A program made the position numbers and the translations under genes. From positions 95,437-159,436 of the forward strand of contig NZ_JAGGCS010000003.1 in assembly GCF_022884085.1 (NCBI RefSeq): 64,000 nucleotides of DNA, read 5' to 3'. The notes under the pieces are model-generated. The model was given only the letters and a program-made list of their open reading frames with translations. It was not told the origin of the DNA and searched no databases. Origin of the DNA: Paenirhizobium cremeum. Lineage in GTDB: Bacteria; Pseudomonadota; Alphaproteobacteria; Rhizobiales; Rhizobiaceae. How positions within the stretch are numbered: the first letter of the stretch is position 1; the number at the start of each line of letters is the position of its first letter. Below are positions 1 through 8,470 of this stretch, in pieces.

Positions 1-263
1 GCAGGATCGCTTGCAGGCCGCCTCGAAGGCCACGCGATTGCGTCATTCATTCCCGACCGTCATCCGTGGAGACGGCGGGTGCGTTCTGAAAATTCCTCGC
101 AAGATGTTGATCTGGCTGGATAAGTTTTTCAGGAAACGGTCTTGAGATGCGGCAGTTGGTTGACATAGTATAAGCACACTGAAAAAGGTAGGAAAAACCC
201 GCTAGGCCATCGCCCGGCGGGTTTTGCTTTTCCGGGCCTGATGTCGAGCCGATGGAGGCTGTC
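1..263. other. Left-edge stretch with no supported protein gene
   Basis: This is the cut left end of the prophage. I see no convincing coding frame. A 72-codon minus-strand frame (47-265) crosses a terminator and has no family resemblance. The only clear element is the hairpin terminator at 194-225, which implies that a plus-strand transcript from genes left of the window ends here. Confidence 0.5.
194..225 (+). terminator. Rho-independent terminator
   Basis: A 9-bp perfect stem (AAAACCCGC at 194-202, GCGGGTTTT at 217-225) ends in a T run. It closes a transcription unit lying to the left of the window and separates it from the packaging/head operon. Confidence 0.75.
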
Positions 264-317
264 ATGAACCCCGCCGCTGTAATGGCGGCATTCTCGAAAG
301 GTGCATGCGGTGTCTGA
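264..317 (+). CDS. Possible 17-codon leader peptide upstream of the gpZ-like gene
   Basis: ATG at 264 follows a good GGAGG (254-258) and encodes 17 residues. It ends in TGA overlapping the GTG start of the next gene (GTGTCTGA, 310-317). This arrangement suits translational coupling. It is too short for any family assignment and could be fortuitous. Confidence 0.25.
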   Translation: MNPAAVMAAFSKGACGV

Positions 318-843
318 CGTCAGGTTCGATGCGTCCGAGATCGAGCAGCTGGGCAGGGCGATTGCCAATCTGCCGGGCGAGATCAAGGGCAAGGCCATGG
401 CGCGGGCGATGAGCCGCATGCGCGACATGGCTCGCACCCGGATCGTCAGGCGAAGCGCCGAGCGTGTCGACATGACGCCCGGCAAGATCCGGCAATTGAC
501 GACCGCGTATTTCAACGCGGGCAGCGCGACGATCGAAGTCGTCGAGAAATCGGGATGGATACCGCTCTATCAGTTGGGCGCACGCCAGACGAGATCGGGT
601 GTATCGGTCAGGCTTCGAGGGTCTTATCGCTCCGCATTCATCGCTGAGATGAAGTCGGGTCACCGCGGCGTAATGAAGCGGGAGGGCAAGGGCAGGCTCC
701 CGATCCGTGAACTGTTCGGCCCGAACCCGGCGCACGACGTCACCAACAACCCGGAAGTGTTCCTCAAGGTGCTGGCGGAACTGATCGAGGACCATCTGGC
801 GCCTCGCATCCTCCACGAACTCGACCGCCTCCTCCCCCGATAG
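310..843 (+). CDS. Prophage minor tail protein Z (gpZ)-like
   Basis: This 177-residue protein resembles the lambda gpZ / prophage minor tail protein Z family, which helps complete the tail end that joins the head. The visible features are a basic helical N-terminal half (RAMSRMRDMARTRIVRRSAE) and a C-terminal helix. GTG at 310 is preferred over the in-frame GTG at 301 because AAGG (297-300) lies about 9 bases upstream of 310. It sits 5' of the small terminase gene, whereas in lambda gpZ follows the head genes, so the module order is rearranged. The family call comes from memory of sequence style and is moderately sure. Confidence 0.6.
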   Translation: MSDVRFDASEIEQLGRAIANLPGEIKGKAMARAMSRMRDMARTRIVRRSAERVDMTPGKIRQLTTAYFNAGSATIEVVEKSGWIPLYQLGARQTRSGVSVRLRGSYRSAFIAEMKSGHRGVMKREGKGRLPIRELFGPNPAHDVTNNPEVFLKVLAELIEDHLAPRILHELDRLLPR

Positions 844-1016
844 GGCTGGTCTGCCGTCGAGGGCCGGGCACCACACCCCCCTGGGTCAAGGGACCGTATA
901 AAGTTTCCCCCCGCAGCGGGCCGGGGCGACCCCGAAATCTCGCCAGTCTGACCCTAAATTCGAAGCCTAAACTTCTAAAGAACGGCTAAAGAGCTAAAGA
1001 ACGCGGTAAAGTCGGA
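844..1016 (+). promoter_or_regulatory. Candidate cos / small-terminase binding region
   Basis: This non-coding gap lies just upstream of the small terminase gene, the position of cosN-cosB in lambda-like phages. It has a C/G-rich block with GGGGCGACCCC near 920-931. Four short repeats follow: CTAAAG at 975, 986 and 994, and GTAAAG at 1006. Two of these extend to TAAAGAACG (976-984 and 995-1003). A function as a packaging site is inferred from position and repeats only. Confidence 0.4.
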
Positions 1017-1667
1017 ATGGAAGCCTCTGTCACCAAAGGCGAATTCGCGGCGCTGATCGGCGTTTCTCCGGGTCGGGTCAGTCAATACCTGACTGAGGGC
1101 AAGATTTCCCAGGCCGCGCTGGTAGGGTCTGGGCGAAACGCGAAGATCCGCGTCGAGCAGGCGAAAGCCGATCTTCGGCTTACGTTGGATGTTTCACAGC
1201 GGCTCGGCAATGGTATCGACACGCAGATCGATGCTGGCGGCCAGCCGGTTATCGTTGATGGCAACGCTGCCGGGACCGTCGTCCCGCCGCCGCTCCAGCA
1301 GAGCGGCATCGACTATGAGATCAAGCAGCAGAAGCTCGAAGCTGCTCGTCGGGCAAACAGGAACGCAGCCATCAACGAGGCGCGTGAGCGCGGCCAGCTG
1401 ATGGATACGGATGCTGGGCGTGCCGAGATGACGCGCGTCGCGTCCGCCCTGATGGATGTCTTCGATGGCGGGCTGAGCGACATGGCCACGGCCATTGCAG
1501 CCGAATTCCAGCTTCCGCAGCGCGATGTGAAACACATCTTGCGGAAGGAGTTCCGGAAGCTGCGGGAGACCGCGGCGAAACAGATGAAGACGAAGGCAGT
1601 CAGCGTCCCCGAGTATAGTGAGGTCGTCATCGAGGCCGAGGAGGCCGACCCGGCGGAACTGGCATGA
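1017..1667 (+). CDS. Terminase small subunit (Nu1-like)
   Basis: This 216-residue DNA-packaging protein should bind the cos region and recruit the large terminase. The first about 60 residues form a winged helix-turn-helix (FAALIGVSPGRVSQYLTEGK), as in lambda Nu1. The middle is a charged helical/coiled region (about 95-130), and the C-terminus probably contacts the large subunit. The stop overlaps the start of the large terminase gene (ATGA at 1664-1667). The repeats directly upstream are plausible binding sites for its HTH. The ribosome site before ATG 1017 is weak. Confidence 0.8.
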   Translation: MEASVTKGEFAALIGVSPGRVSQYLTEGKISQAALVGSGRNAKIRVEQAKADLRLTLDVSQRLGNGIDTQIDAGGQPVIVDGNAAGTVVPPPLQQSGIDYEIKQQKLEAARRANRNAAINEARERGQLMDTDAGRAEMTRVASALMDVFDGGLSDMATAIAAEFQLPQRDVKHILRKEFRKLRETAAKQMKTKAVSVPEYSEVVIEAEEADPAELA

Positions 1668-3643
1668 ACCAGATCGTCGTGGAAACAGCCAATGCAGAGC
1701 GTATCGCCTACGACGTGCTGCATGACGTCCTCAAGCCGGCCGACGATGTCGACTACCTGAAATGGGCCGAAGACAACATCGTCTTCTCGGAACTGGAGAG
1801 CCCGGACTATCCGGGGCCATATAACCGGCGGCTGTTCCGTTATTTCGATGAGGTGCTGCGGGCGCTTTCGCCTGACGATCTATGCCGCATCGTGACGCTT
1901 GCAAAGTCGGCGCAGATCGGCGGGACGGTCATCGCCAACATCTATACCGGCGGTTCGATGGACATGGACCCTTCGTGGTTCTTGTATGTCCATCCGACGG
2001 AGAACAATGCCGAGCGCTGGAGCAAGATGAAGCTCGCGCCGATGCTGAGAAGCACGACGGCGCTCGCAACTCTTTTTCCGAAGAAGAGTCGCGACGGCCT
2101 AGACTCTCTGCTCTACAAGGAGCGGGCGGACGGACGTGGAGCCATCCAGATATCCGGTGCCAACTCAGCGGCCTCGCTGAGCCAGGTCACCATGAAGCGG
2201 CAGGTTCAGGACGACCTGTCGAAATGGGAGAACAATTCCGGCGGCGATCCGGAAACACAGGCCGACAGCCGTTCCCGTGGCGTCGAAGAGGCGAAGATCT
2301 TCAAGATCTCGACGCCGCTGGTCATGCCGGGATGCCGTATCACCTCGAATTTCGAGGCGGGCAGCCAGGAATATCCTTACGTCCCGTGCCCGCACTGCGA
2401 TCACATGCAGGTGCTGGAATGGGAAAACATGCTGGCCAACCTCAACGAGGAGAAGCCGGAAGACGCCCATTTCACTTGCATCGAGTGCGGTTGCGAGATC
2501 CGCGAATATCATCGCCAGGCGATGGTCGATCGGATCGAGTGGCGCGCCCGCAATCCAGCGCAGAAGCGGTTCCACCGCTCATTCTACATCTGGTCGGCAT
2601 ACAGCCCGCTGCAGAGTTGGGAGCGCATCGCCCGCGAGTGGTTGAGCGCAAAAGGCGACCCCGCTTCCGAGCAGACATTCCTGAACGACACGGTCGGCAG
2701 GGCGTATGTGACCGCCGGCGAGGCTCCGCCTTGGGAGACACTGCGGGACCGAGGGGCAAATGCGGCTTACGACAGAGGGCGAATTCATCCCGGCGGTCTG
2801 ATCCTGACGATCGGCATCGACTGTCAGGACGATCGTGTCGAGTGGCAGTGCGTCGCGTGGGGAACCGATTTCCGCCGATGGGTCGTCGATTATGGCGTCA
2901 TACCCGGTCATATTTCGGAAGCGAAGTGCCAGGAACGGCTCAACGGTCTGATGCTCCAGACATGGGCGAACGCATACGGCCACCGCATAGCTGCCGACAT
3001 GGTTGCCATCGACGGCAATGCCTATACCGAGGATGTCTGGGAGTGGGCGAGGCGGCATCCTTCGGGACGCCTGATTATGATGCGAGGCGATAACCGGGAC
3101 TCCGCACCGCTCATCCAGAGGGTGAAGAAGGAGCGAAACCAAAAGACCGGCAAGCTCCTGAAGTACTCGAGGCGCTTCTACAACATCAACGTTTCGGTCC
3201 TGAAGATGGCGCTCTATCGCAACGTGGCAAAGACCGACCCGCTGGAGCGTGGTTTCGTTGGTTTCCCGCGGGGCATGGATGATGAGTATTACCGGCAACT
3301 GACGGCCGAGCGGCGTGTTCCGAAAAAGCGCAAGGACGGCTTCACGGAATACAAATGGGAGAAGGATCAGGCTCAAGCCAACGAGGGCCTCGACACCATG
3401 AACCAGGCCGAAGCTGCTGCGATCAAGTTTGGCGTCAGAAGCCTGCCGGACGTGATCTGGAAAAGGCTTGAGGCCGAGCGTGAAACCCCTGTGCAGGACG
3501 CCCAGCTCGACTTCGAGGAAGGGCTCTTCGCGCGAGGCCTGGAGCCGCAGACAGACGAAGATCCGGCCAAGGGTCGGCCCGATCCGACATCGTCGAAAAA
3601 GACCGGCTCTTCGTGGGCCGACAAGTGGAAGAAGCGGAAATGA
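1664..3643 (+). CDS. Terminase large subunit (GpA family)
   Basis: This 659-residue packaging motor and nuclease resembles lambda gpA (phage terminase GpA family). The N-terminal ATPase part has a Walker-A-like segment (AKSAQIGGT, near residue 82). A four-Cys zinc-finger-like pair (CPHCDHMQ about 245, CIECGC about 270) follows. The C-terminal nuclease half begins at IGIDCQDDRVEW, with the expected acidic residues. Length matches the family (about 640-660). It overlaps the small subunit upstream and the portal downstream by ATGA, which indicates tight translational coupling in the head operon. Confidence 0.93.
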   Translation: MNQIVVETANAERIAYDVLHDVLKPADDVDYLKWAEDNIVFSELESPDYPGPYNRRLFRYFDEVLRALSPDDLCRIVTLAKSAQIGGTVIANIYTGGSMDMDPSWFLYVHPTENNAERWSKMKLAPMLRSTTALATLFPKKSRDGLDSLLYKERADGRGAIQISGANSAASLSQVTMKRQVQDDLSKWENNSGGDPETQADSRSRGVEEAKIFKISTPLVMPGCRITSNFEAGSQEYPYVPCPHCDHMQVLEWENMLANLNEEKPEDAHFTCIECGCEIREYHRQAMVDRIEWRARNPAQKRFHRSFYIWSAYSPLQSWERIAREWLSAKGDPASEQTFLNDTVGRAYVTAGEAPPWETLRDRGANAAYDRGRIHPGGLILTIGIDCQDDRVEWQCVAWGTDFRRWVVDYGVIPGHISEAKCQERLNGLMLQTWANAYGHRIAADMVAIDGNAYTEDVWEWARRHPSGRLIMMRGDNRDSAPLIQRVKKERNQKTGKLLKYSRRFYNINVSVLKMALYRNVAKTDPLERGFVGFPRGMDDEYYRQLTAERRVPKKRKDGFTEYKWEKDQAQANEGLDTMNQAEAAAIKFGVRSLPDVIWKRLEAERETPVQDAQLDFEEGLFARGLEPQTDEDPAKGRPDPTSSKKTGSSWADKWKKRK

Positions 3644-5253
3644 CGACAGCGGAGAAGCCTCGGTTTCGCGTCCGGGCGGGCAGCAGTGCGGTTCCCGCAC
3701 CGCAGGCCGCACCGCGGGTCCGGGCGAGCTATATGCGCGACACGCCGTCGGGCGTGATCGCCTCGCGGCCGGCGTCGCTTCGCGAGCATCGTGACGAAAT
3801 CCGTCGTGTTTGGTGGCGTGCGGCCGCGCTCGCCATGGACATGCTGCAGAATTCCGGGCGCCTGCGCGGTGCCGCGGACCAGATCATTGCCGACACGGTC
3901 GGCGTCGAGCTTCAGCTCAACCCGCGTCCTGATCTTTCGGCCTTCGGCTACGACCAGAAGGAGGCGATCGAGTGGACACGCCTGGTCAAGTCGCGGTTCA
4001 AGGTCTGGGCGTGGTCGCCACAGGAATGCGATTTTCGCGCCAAGTTCACGCTTCCGCAACAGACGGATGTCGGCGTCCGGCATTGGCTCGCCTTCGGCGA
4101 GAGCGTCGGCATTGTTGAGTATCTTCCGATTTCCCAGCGCCTGCCGGGAACAAAGACCGGGACCAAGTTCCTGCTTCTGTCTCCGCAGAAGCTGGTGCAG
4201 GAAACCAACGAGGCAGTCGGTCTCTATCAGGGTATCATGCACGACGCTTATGGACGCCCGACACACTACCGCTTCGAGGAGAGGCGAGACGGGATCACTG
4301 TGAAGACCGATTACGCGGCGCGTGATGCCGATGGCCGGCAGCTCGTCATGCATGCCTTCGATCCATTCTCGTCCGATGATGTTCGCGGTCTGTCGCCGTT
4401 GGCGACGACGTTCCGGAAATACCTGATGGCGGAGAATACCGAGGACGCCATAGCGGCCGTGCATTTTCTGCAGACGATCTATGCTCCGATCCTGAAAAGC
4501 AGCAAGCCGTCGGCAGAGGCCTTCGAGGCCTTGAGCGCGCTGAGCGATAGCAGCTTCGAAGGCGCCCAGGATGTCGCCAACGGTCTCATGGCTTATTACG
4601 GTCACAAACTGGAAAAGGCGGCGGAATCTGAGATACGCTACGGCGAAGGCGCCGGAGTTTCCCATCTCGCTCCTGATGAGGATCTTGAATTCAAGACGGT
4701 CTCGACGCCGGGTGGGCAGTCCATGCCGTTCATCGCCTCGCTGCATCGCGAGCAGGCCCGGGCGCTCGGCATTTCCTATGGTGGCTACACCATGGACTAC
4801 ACGGCTTCGACCTATGCCTCGACCAACATGGAGAACTCGGCGCTCTGGCCGCTGGCGCAGCGCCGGACCGACCGTATCGCCGCACCGCATGTGCTCGTGC
4901 CATACGCTTCGTGGCTCGACGAGGAGATCGGCGAGAAACGCATTCCGTTCAAGGGCGGCTACGAGGTGTTTCTCGCGAACCGTGAGGCGATCCTCTGGGC
5001 GCTTTGTCAGGGACCGAGCAAGCCGACGGCGGACGACGAGAAGCGGGCCAAGGCGTCGAGCGAGCGTATCGCAAACGGGACCGGAACACTCGAGCGGGAA
5101 TGCGGCGAGCTGGGCGACGATCCGGAAGAAGTCTTCGAAAGCCGGTTGATGTGGCATCAGCGCTATGTCGATTCCGGCATGCGGAGCCCGTTCGAGCGCG
5201 GCTACGGCTCGAAGTCCTCGACCGAGGCGCAGCAGCAGGGTGCTTCGGCATGA
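3640..5253 (+). CDS. Phage portal protein (lambda gpB family)
   Basis: This 537-residue portal monomer would form the dodecameric ring through which DNA enters and leaves the head. The sequence has the lambda-family style: an N-terminal Arg-rich region, a long middle with the DAYGRPTHYRF segment, and an Arg/Gln/Ser-rich C-terminus. ATG 3640 is chosen because it overlaps the terminase stop (ATGA) and follows GGAAGAAG. An in-frame ATG at 3613 lies inside the terminase gene without better support. Its place between terminase and gpW is the lambda order. Confidence 0.92.
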   Translation: MTTAEKPRFRVRAGSSAVPAPQAAPRVRASYMRDTPSGVIASRPASLREHRDEIRRVWWRAAALAMDMLQNSGRLRGAADQIIADTVGVELQLNPRPDLSAFGYDQKEAIEWTRLVKSRFKVWAWSPQECDFRAKFTLPQQTDVGVRHWLAFGESVGIVEYLPISQRLPGTKTGTKFLLLSPQKLVQETNEAVGLYQGIMHDAYGRPTHYRFEERRDGITVKTDYAARDADGRQLVMHAFDPFSSDDVRGLSPLATTFRKYLMAENTEDAIAAVHFLQTIYAPILKSSKPSAEAFEALSALSDSSFEGAQDVANGLMAYYGHKLEKAAESEIRYGEGAGVSHLAPDEDLEFKTVSTPGGQSMPFIASLHREQARALGISYGGYTMDYTASTYASTNMENSALWPLAQRRTDRIAAPHVLVPYASWLDEEIGEKRIPFKGGYEVFLANREAILWALCQGPSKPTADDEKRAKASSERIANGTGTLERECGELGDDPEEVFESRLMWHQRYVDSGMRSPFERGYGSKSSTEAQQQGASA

Positions 5254-5519
5254 CGAACCCGGTCAAGATCGGCGGCGTCACCGTCGACGTCGACGACCCG
5301 TGCGCGCTCTATGCCGCGCTCGCCGCCGCAAAGGCCAAGCGTCTGGCCGGCGAGCAGGTCGAGGAAACCGAGATCCGCTCGCCGGTGATGCATCAGCGTC
5401 TCAAGGTGGCATCGTCGAGCATGGCGGACATCGACGCCGAACTGGTGCGCCTACAGGCGGCCTGCATGGCGAAGACCAATGGCTGCCGCCCATCGCGGCG
5501 GTGGAAATTTCGCTTCTGA
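5250..5519 (+). CDS. gpW-like head-tail joining protein
   Basis: This 89-residue protein sits between portal and head protease, the position of lambda gpW, and overlaps the portal stop by ATGA (5250-5253). The acidic start and Ala/Lys-rich helix (ALYAALAAAKAKRLAGEQVE), then the IRSPVMHQRLKVAS segment, fit small gpW-type joiners. These plug the portal so that the connector FII-type protein can bind. Confidence 0.7.
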   Translation: MTNPVKIGGVTVDVDDPCALYAALAAAKAKRLAGEQVEETEIRSPVMHQRLKVASSSMADIDAELVRLQAACMAKTNGCRPSRRWKFRF

Positions 5520-5529
5520 GGAGGCCAAC

Positions 5530-6615
5530 ATGTCTGTTCTGTTGAACGGTGAACTCGTGCTTTACGGGTTCGTCGGGGAAAACTTCTGGGGCGAAGGTTT
5601 CACCTCTTTCGAGGTGCTGGAGGCGCTCACCGAGCTTGGAAGGGAGGCGGACATCACTGTCCGCATCAACTCCGGCGGTGGTTATGTCGATGATGGCATT
5701 GCCATCTTCAACGCCCTGAAGGCCCACAAGGGAAAGGTGACCGTCATCGTTGACGCTATGGCCGCGTCCAGCGCCTCCGTCATTGCCATGGCCGGCGACG
5801 ACAGGATCATGCGCACCGGCGCGATGATGATGATCCACGAGCCATCCTCGTCGATCTGGGGCACGGCTGCCGACATCGAGCAGTTTGCCAAGGTGGTCGA
5901 GAAACAGGCCGAAAATCTCGCATCCATCTATGCGGAAGTGACCGGCGACGACATTGCCGACGTCCGCGCCGACATGAAATCCGAACTCTGGCTGAACGCC
6001 GATGAGGCTGTCGAGCGCGGTTATGCAACGGCGATCGAGAACAAAAAGGCCCGGGTCGCCGCTGCGCATGACTATAGCATCTATGCCCATGCGCCGGAGC
6101 GGTTTGTTGCCCTCTCTGCACGCAAGCTCTGGAACTGCACGCAACTATCGAAATCCGCAGCGGCGATCGCTTCTGCCAAACCCAGCATCGAAAAGGATAA
6201 ACCTGCGATGACCACACAGCCTGTGGCGGAACCCGTTGCCGCCGATACGAACAAGCTGGTCGCGGACGCCGTTGCGAAGGCGCTCGCGGACAGCAAGGCC
6301 CGCCTCAAGGCGATCATGACCAACGATGAAGCCAAGGGCCGCGAGGCCCTGGCGGAACACTTTGCGCATGAAACCGACATGCCGGTTGAGGCCGTCATCG
6401 CTGCGCTCAAGGTGGCACCGAAGACGGAAGCGTCTGATCCGGCCCAGCCTTCACCGGCACCCGCCCCTGCGCCTGCCGCCACCTACGAACAGCAGCGCGT
6501 TGCTGCGGCCAATCTGGCGATGCCGGGTGGTGGGCCGACCGCGGCCGCCGGTGCTCCGAAGATCAACCGTGACGCCATCTTTGCGGCGCGTCGCAACACT
6601 CAGAAGGGGGCATGA
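5530..6615 (+). CDS. ClpP/S49-type head maturation protease with C-terminal scaffold domain
   Basis: This 361-residue protein has two parts. Residues about 1-190 are a ClpP-fold serine protease: NSGGG oxyanion loop, catalytic Ser in MAASSASVIAMAG, catalytic His in MMMIHEPS. Residues about 227-361 are Lys/Ala-rich, then Pro/Ala-rich, and resemble the scaffold region shared by lambda C and Nu3. ATG 5530 is chosen for the strong GAGGAGG at 5517-5523; the longer in-frame start at 5479 overlaps gpW. It should cleave scaffold and capsid precursors during prohead maturation. Confidence 0.9.
   Translation: MSVLLNGELVLYGFVGENFWGEGFTSFEVLEALTELGREADITVRINSGGGYVDDGIAIFNALKAHKGKVTVIVDAMAASSASVIAMAGDDRIMRTGAMMMIHEPSSSIWGTAADIEQFAKVVEKQAENLASIYAEVTGDDIADVRADMKSELWLNADEAVERGYATAIENKKARVAAAHDYSIYAHAPERFVALSARKLWNCTQLSKSAAAIASAKPSIEKDKPAMTTQPVAEPVAADTNKLVADAVAKALADSKARLKAIMTNDEAKGREALAEHFAHETDMPVEAVIAALKVAPKTEASDPAQPSPAPAPAPAATYEQQRVAAANLAMPGGGPTAAAGAPKINRDAIFAARRNTQKGA
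6208..6615 (+). CDS. Probable nested scaffold protein (internal start in the protease gene)
   Basis: ATG 6208 lies in the frame of the protease gene after AAAAGGA (6191-6197). It would give a 135-residue protein identical to the protease C-terminus. Lambda makes its scaffold Nu3 in just this way from gene C. The start falls at the junction between protease and scaffold-like parts, beginning MTTQPVAEP. Supported by position and a moderate ribosome site only. Confidence 0.45.
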   Translation: MTTQPVAEPVAADTNKLVADAVAKALADSKARLKAIMTNDEAKGREALAEHFAHETDMPVEAVIAALKVAPKTEASDPAQPSPAPAPAPAATYEQQRVAAANLAMPGGGPTAAAGAPKINRDAIFAARRNTQKGA

Positions 6616-7001
6616 TCATGCCGACCAGTTTCACTGAAACTCCCCGCGATCTCGCCTTCGTACTGTCGGAGGCAAACGGAATGCTCTCGCGCGAGCCGAT
6701 CACTGTCGCCTCCGGCTCCGGCATCGTCAAAGCAGGCACGGTGCTCGGCAAGGTCACCGCCAGCGGCAAGTACGCGCCGTCGCCCAATGCCAGCACAGCC
6801 GGCAAGGAAGGGGCCGAAACGGCCACCGCGATCGCGGCTTACGAGGTTGATGCGACCTCGGCTGATGTGGCGACCGTCGGCATCACCAACGATGCCGAGG
6901 TGAAGAAGCCGATGCTGATCTACGACAGCACGGTCGATGACGACACCAAGAAGGCGGCGAAGCTCACCCAGCTCCGCGCCGTCACGATCAAGGCACGATA
7001 A
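6612..7001 (+). CDS. Head decoration protein D (HDPD family)
   Basis: This 129-residue capsid-stabilising protein resembles lambda gpD. The sequence opens with the segment FVLSEANGMLSREPITVASG and continues with GTVLGKV. ATG 6612 overlaps the protease stop, but ATG 6618 (127 residues) is better spaced from AGAAGGGGG and may be the true start. It lies directly before the major capsid gene, as in lambda. It should trimerise on the expanded shell. Confidence 0.85.
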   Translation: MIMPTSFTETPRDLAFVLSEANGMLSREPITVASGSGIVKAGTVLGKVTASGKYAPSPNASTAGKEGAETATAIAAYEVDATSADVATVGITNDAEVKKPMLIYDSTVDDDTKKAAKLTQLRAVTIKAR

Positions 7002-7012
7002 GGAGAACGACC

Positions 7013-8023
7013 GTGACCTCACAGAATGTCCATACCTCCGACCCGTTCAGCCTTGAAAGCCTGACGGCGGCCGTCAATGCCGTGCCCTACCGGCCCGGCC
7101 AGGTCAGCGCTTCCGGCATCTTCGACGAAGACAGCGTGTCGACCACGATGATTTCCATCGAACGCCGCAACGGAAAACTCGGGCTGGTCGAGCCTAGCGC
7201 CCGCGGTGGCCCTGGCGAGACGACCGGTGACGAAGATCGAAACAAGGTGCCCGTCATCGTTCCGCACTATCAGCGCGACGACAGCATTCTTGCCGACGAG
7301 GTTCAGAATGTCCGCGAGTTCGGCACCGAGAGTTCGCTGGAAACCGTGGAGGGGCGCGTCAACCGCAAGGCGCAGCGCCATGCGGCGGACCTCACCATGA
7401 CACTGGAGCATCAGCGGGTCGGTGCTATCAAGGGCATCGTGACGTCGAAATCCGGCGGGGTTCTCGTCAACCTCTACAATACGTTCGGTATCGCCGTGCC
7501 GGCAGATGTCTCGCTTGAACTGGACGTAGACACAACGCTGGTTACGAGCCTTTGGCAGGATGTCATTTACTCGATCGAAGATTCCCTCGACGAACCCTAC
7601 GGCGGCATCCACGTATTCACTGGTCGCAGCTTCCACAAGGCGTTGTGGCAGCACAAGTCGGTGCGCGATACCTTCCTTTACAACAACGGTGCTTCCGTGC
7701 TGAGGCAGGATGTTCCCGATGTCTTCGAGTGGGGCGGGGCCACATGGGAACGCTACAAGACCGGCGCCAAGGCGACGGCGGATATCGGGTCCCCGTATAT
7801 CGCCGCGAACGAAGCTCGCGTTACGATCAAAGGCGTGCCGGACCTGTTCATCACCCGCTTCGCGCCTGCGGACTACAATGAAACGGTCAATACGCCTGGA
7901 CTGCCCTTCTACAGCCGCGCTCCGGAAAAATCCAACAAGAAGGGCTATGACCTTGAAGTGCAGATGAACGCAATCTCCATCTGCACTCGTCCTGAAGTCC
8001 TGCGCAAGCTGACACTCACCTGA
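7013..8023 (+). CDS. Major capsid protein (lambda gpE family)
   Basis: This 336-residue major head subunit is of the usual length for the family. The N-terminus (SDPFSLESLTAAVNAVPYRP) and the LEHQRVGAIKG segment are typical of gpE-type capsids. The GTG start at 7013 follows AAGGAG at 7001-7006. A strong hairpin just downstream (8046-8070) probably ends or attenuates the head transcript so that capsid mRNA accumulates. Seen together with gpD and gpW, it makes the head clearly lambda-type. Confidence 0.93.
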   Translation: MTSQNVHTSDPFSLESLTAAVNAVPYRPGQVSASGIFDEDSVSTTMISIERRNGKLGLVEPSARGGPGETTGDEDRNKVPVIVPHYQRDDSILADEVQNVREFGTESSLETVEGRVNRKAQRHAADLTMTLEHQRVGAIKGIVTSKSGGVLVNLYNTFGIAVPADVSLELDVDTTLVTSLWQDVIYSIEDSLDEPYGGIHVFTGRSFHKALWQHKSVRDTFLYNNGASVLRQDVPDVFEWGGATWERYKTGAKATADIGSPYIAANEARVTIKGVPDLFITRFAPADYNETVNTPGLPFYSRAPEKSNKKGYDLEVQMNAISICTRPEVLRKLTLT

Positions 8024-8045
8024 CGCTCGTCGTCACAATTAACTT

Positions 8046-8074
8046 AGGAGGCCGGTTCTCCCGGCCTCCTGTTT
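8046..8074 (+). terminator. Terminator after the major capsid gene
   Basis: A perfect 10-bp stem (AGGAGGCCGG at 8046-8055, CCGGCCTCCT at 8061-8070) with a 5-base loop is followed by GTTTT. Confidence 0.8.
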
Positions 8075-8122
8075 TCAAGCGCCGTCGTCGTGATGGCGCT
8101 CGACAACAGGAGAGATACTTCC

Positions 8123-8467
8123 ATGAGCAAGATCACCATTGCATTCCCGCAGGGTGGCATCATCCCCGGCGAGGTTCTCGGCAAGTCTGAGGACGTGCAT
8201 ATCGAGGCGCTGGCGCCGATCACGGTTCCCGAGCGTTACGGCCGTCACCTGATCGCAGACCGGTTCGCTATCGAGGTCGCTGCTCCGGAGAAGCCGAAGA
8301 AGAAGGCCAAGGCTCCAGCCGGTGAAAACGCTGATGCTGTCGATCAGGCATCGCTGCTTGGCACCATCTTGCAGGAAGATGACATCGACGGCAGTGACGC
8401 TGACGAAGCCGAAGGCGCGGATGGTGATGATGATGCCGAAGCGTCGTCGGCGGCGGCGCAGGCCTGA
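8123..8467 (+). CDS. Phage protein of unknown function with acidic tail
   Basis: This 114-residue protein is read from ATG 8123 after AGGAGAG (8108-8114). The first about 58 residues look like a small folded domain. A KPKKKAKAP linker and a very acidic Asp/Glu/Ala tail (about 80-114) follow. It stands between capsid and joiner genes, so a head or connector accessory role is likely, but I do not recognise the family. Confidence 0.7.
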   Translation: MSKITIAFPQGGIIPGEVLGKSEDVHIEALAPITVPERYGRHLIADRFAIEVAAPEKPKKKAKAPAGENADAVDQASLLGTILQEDDIDGSDADEAEGADGDDDAEASSAAAQA

Positions 8468-8470
8468 CCG

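Noticed and set aside
3373..5157. 594-codon minus-strand frame
   Set aside because: Shadow of the terminase end and portal genes, with no recognisable domain.
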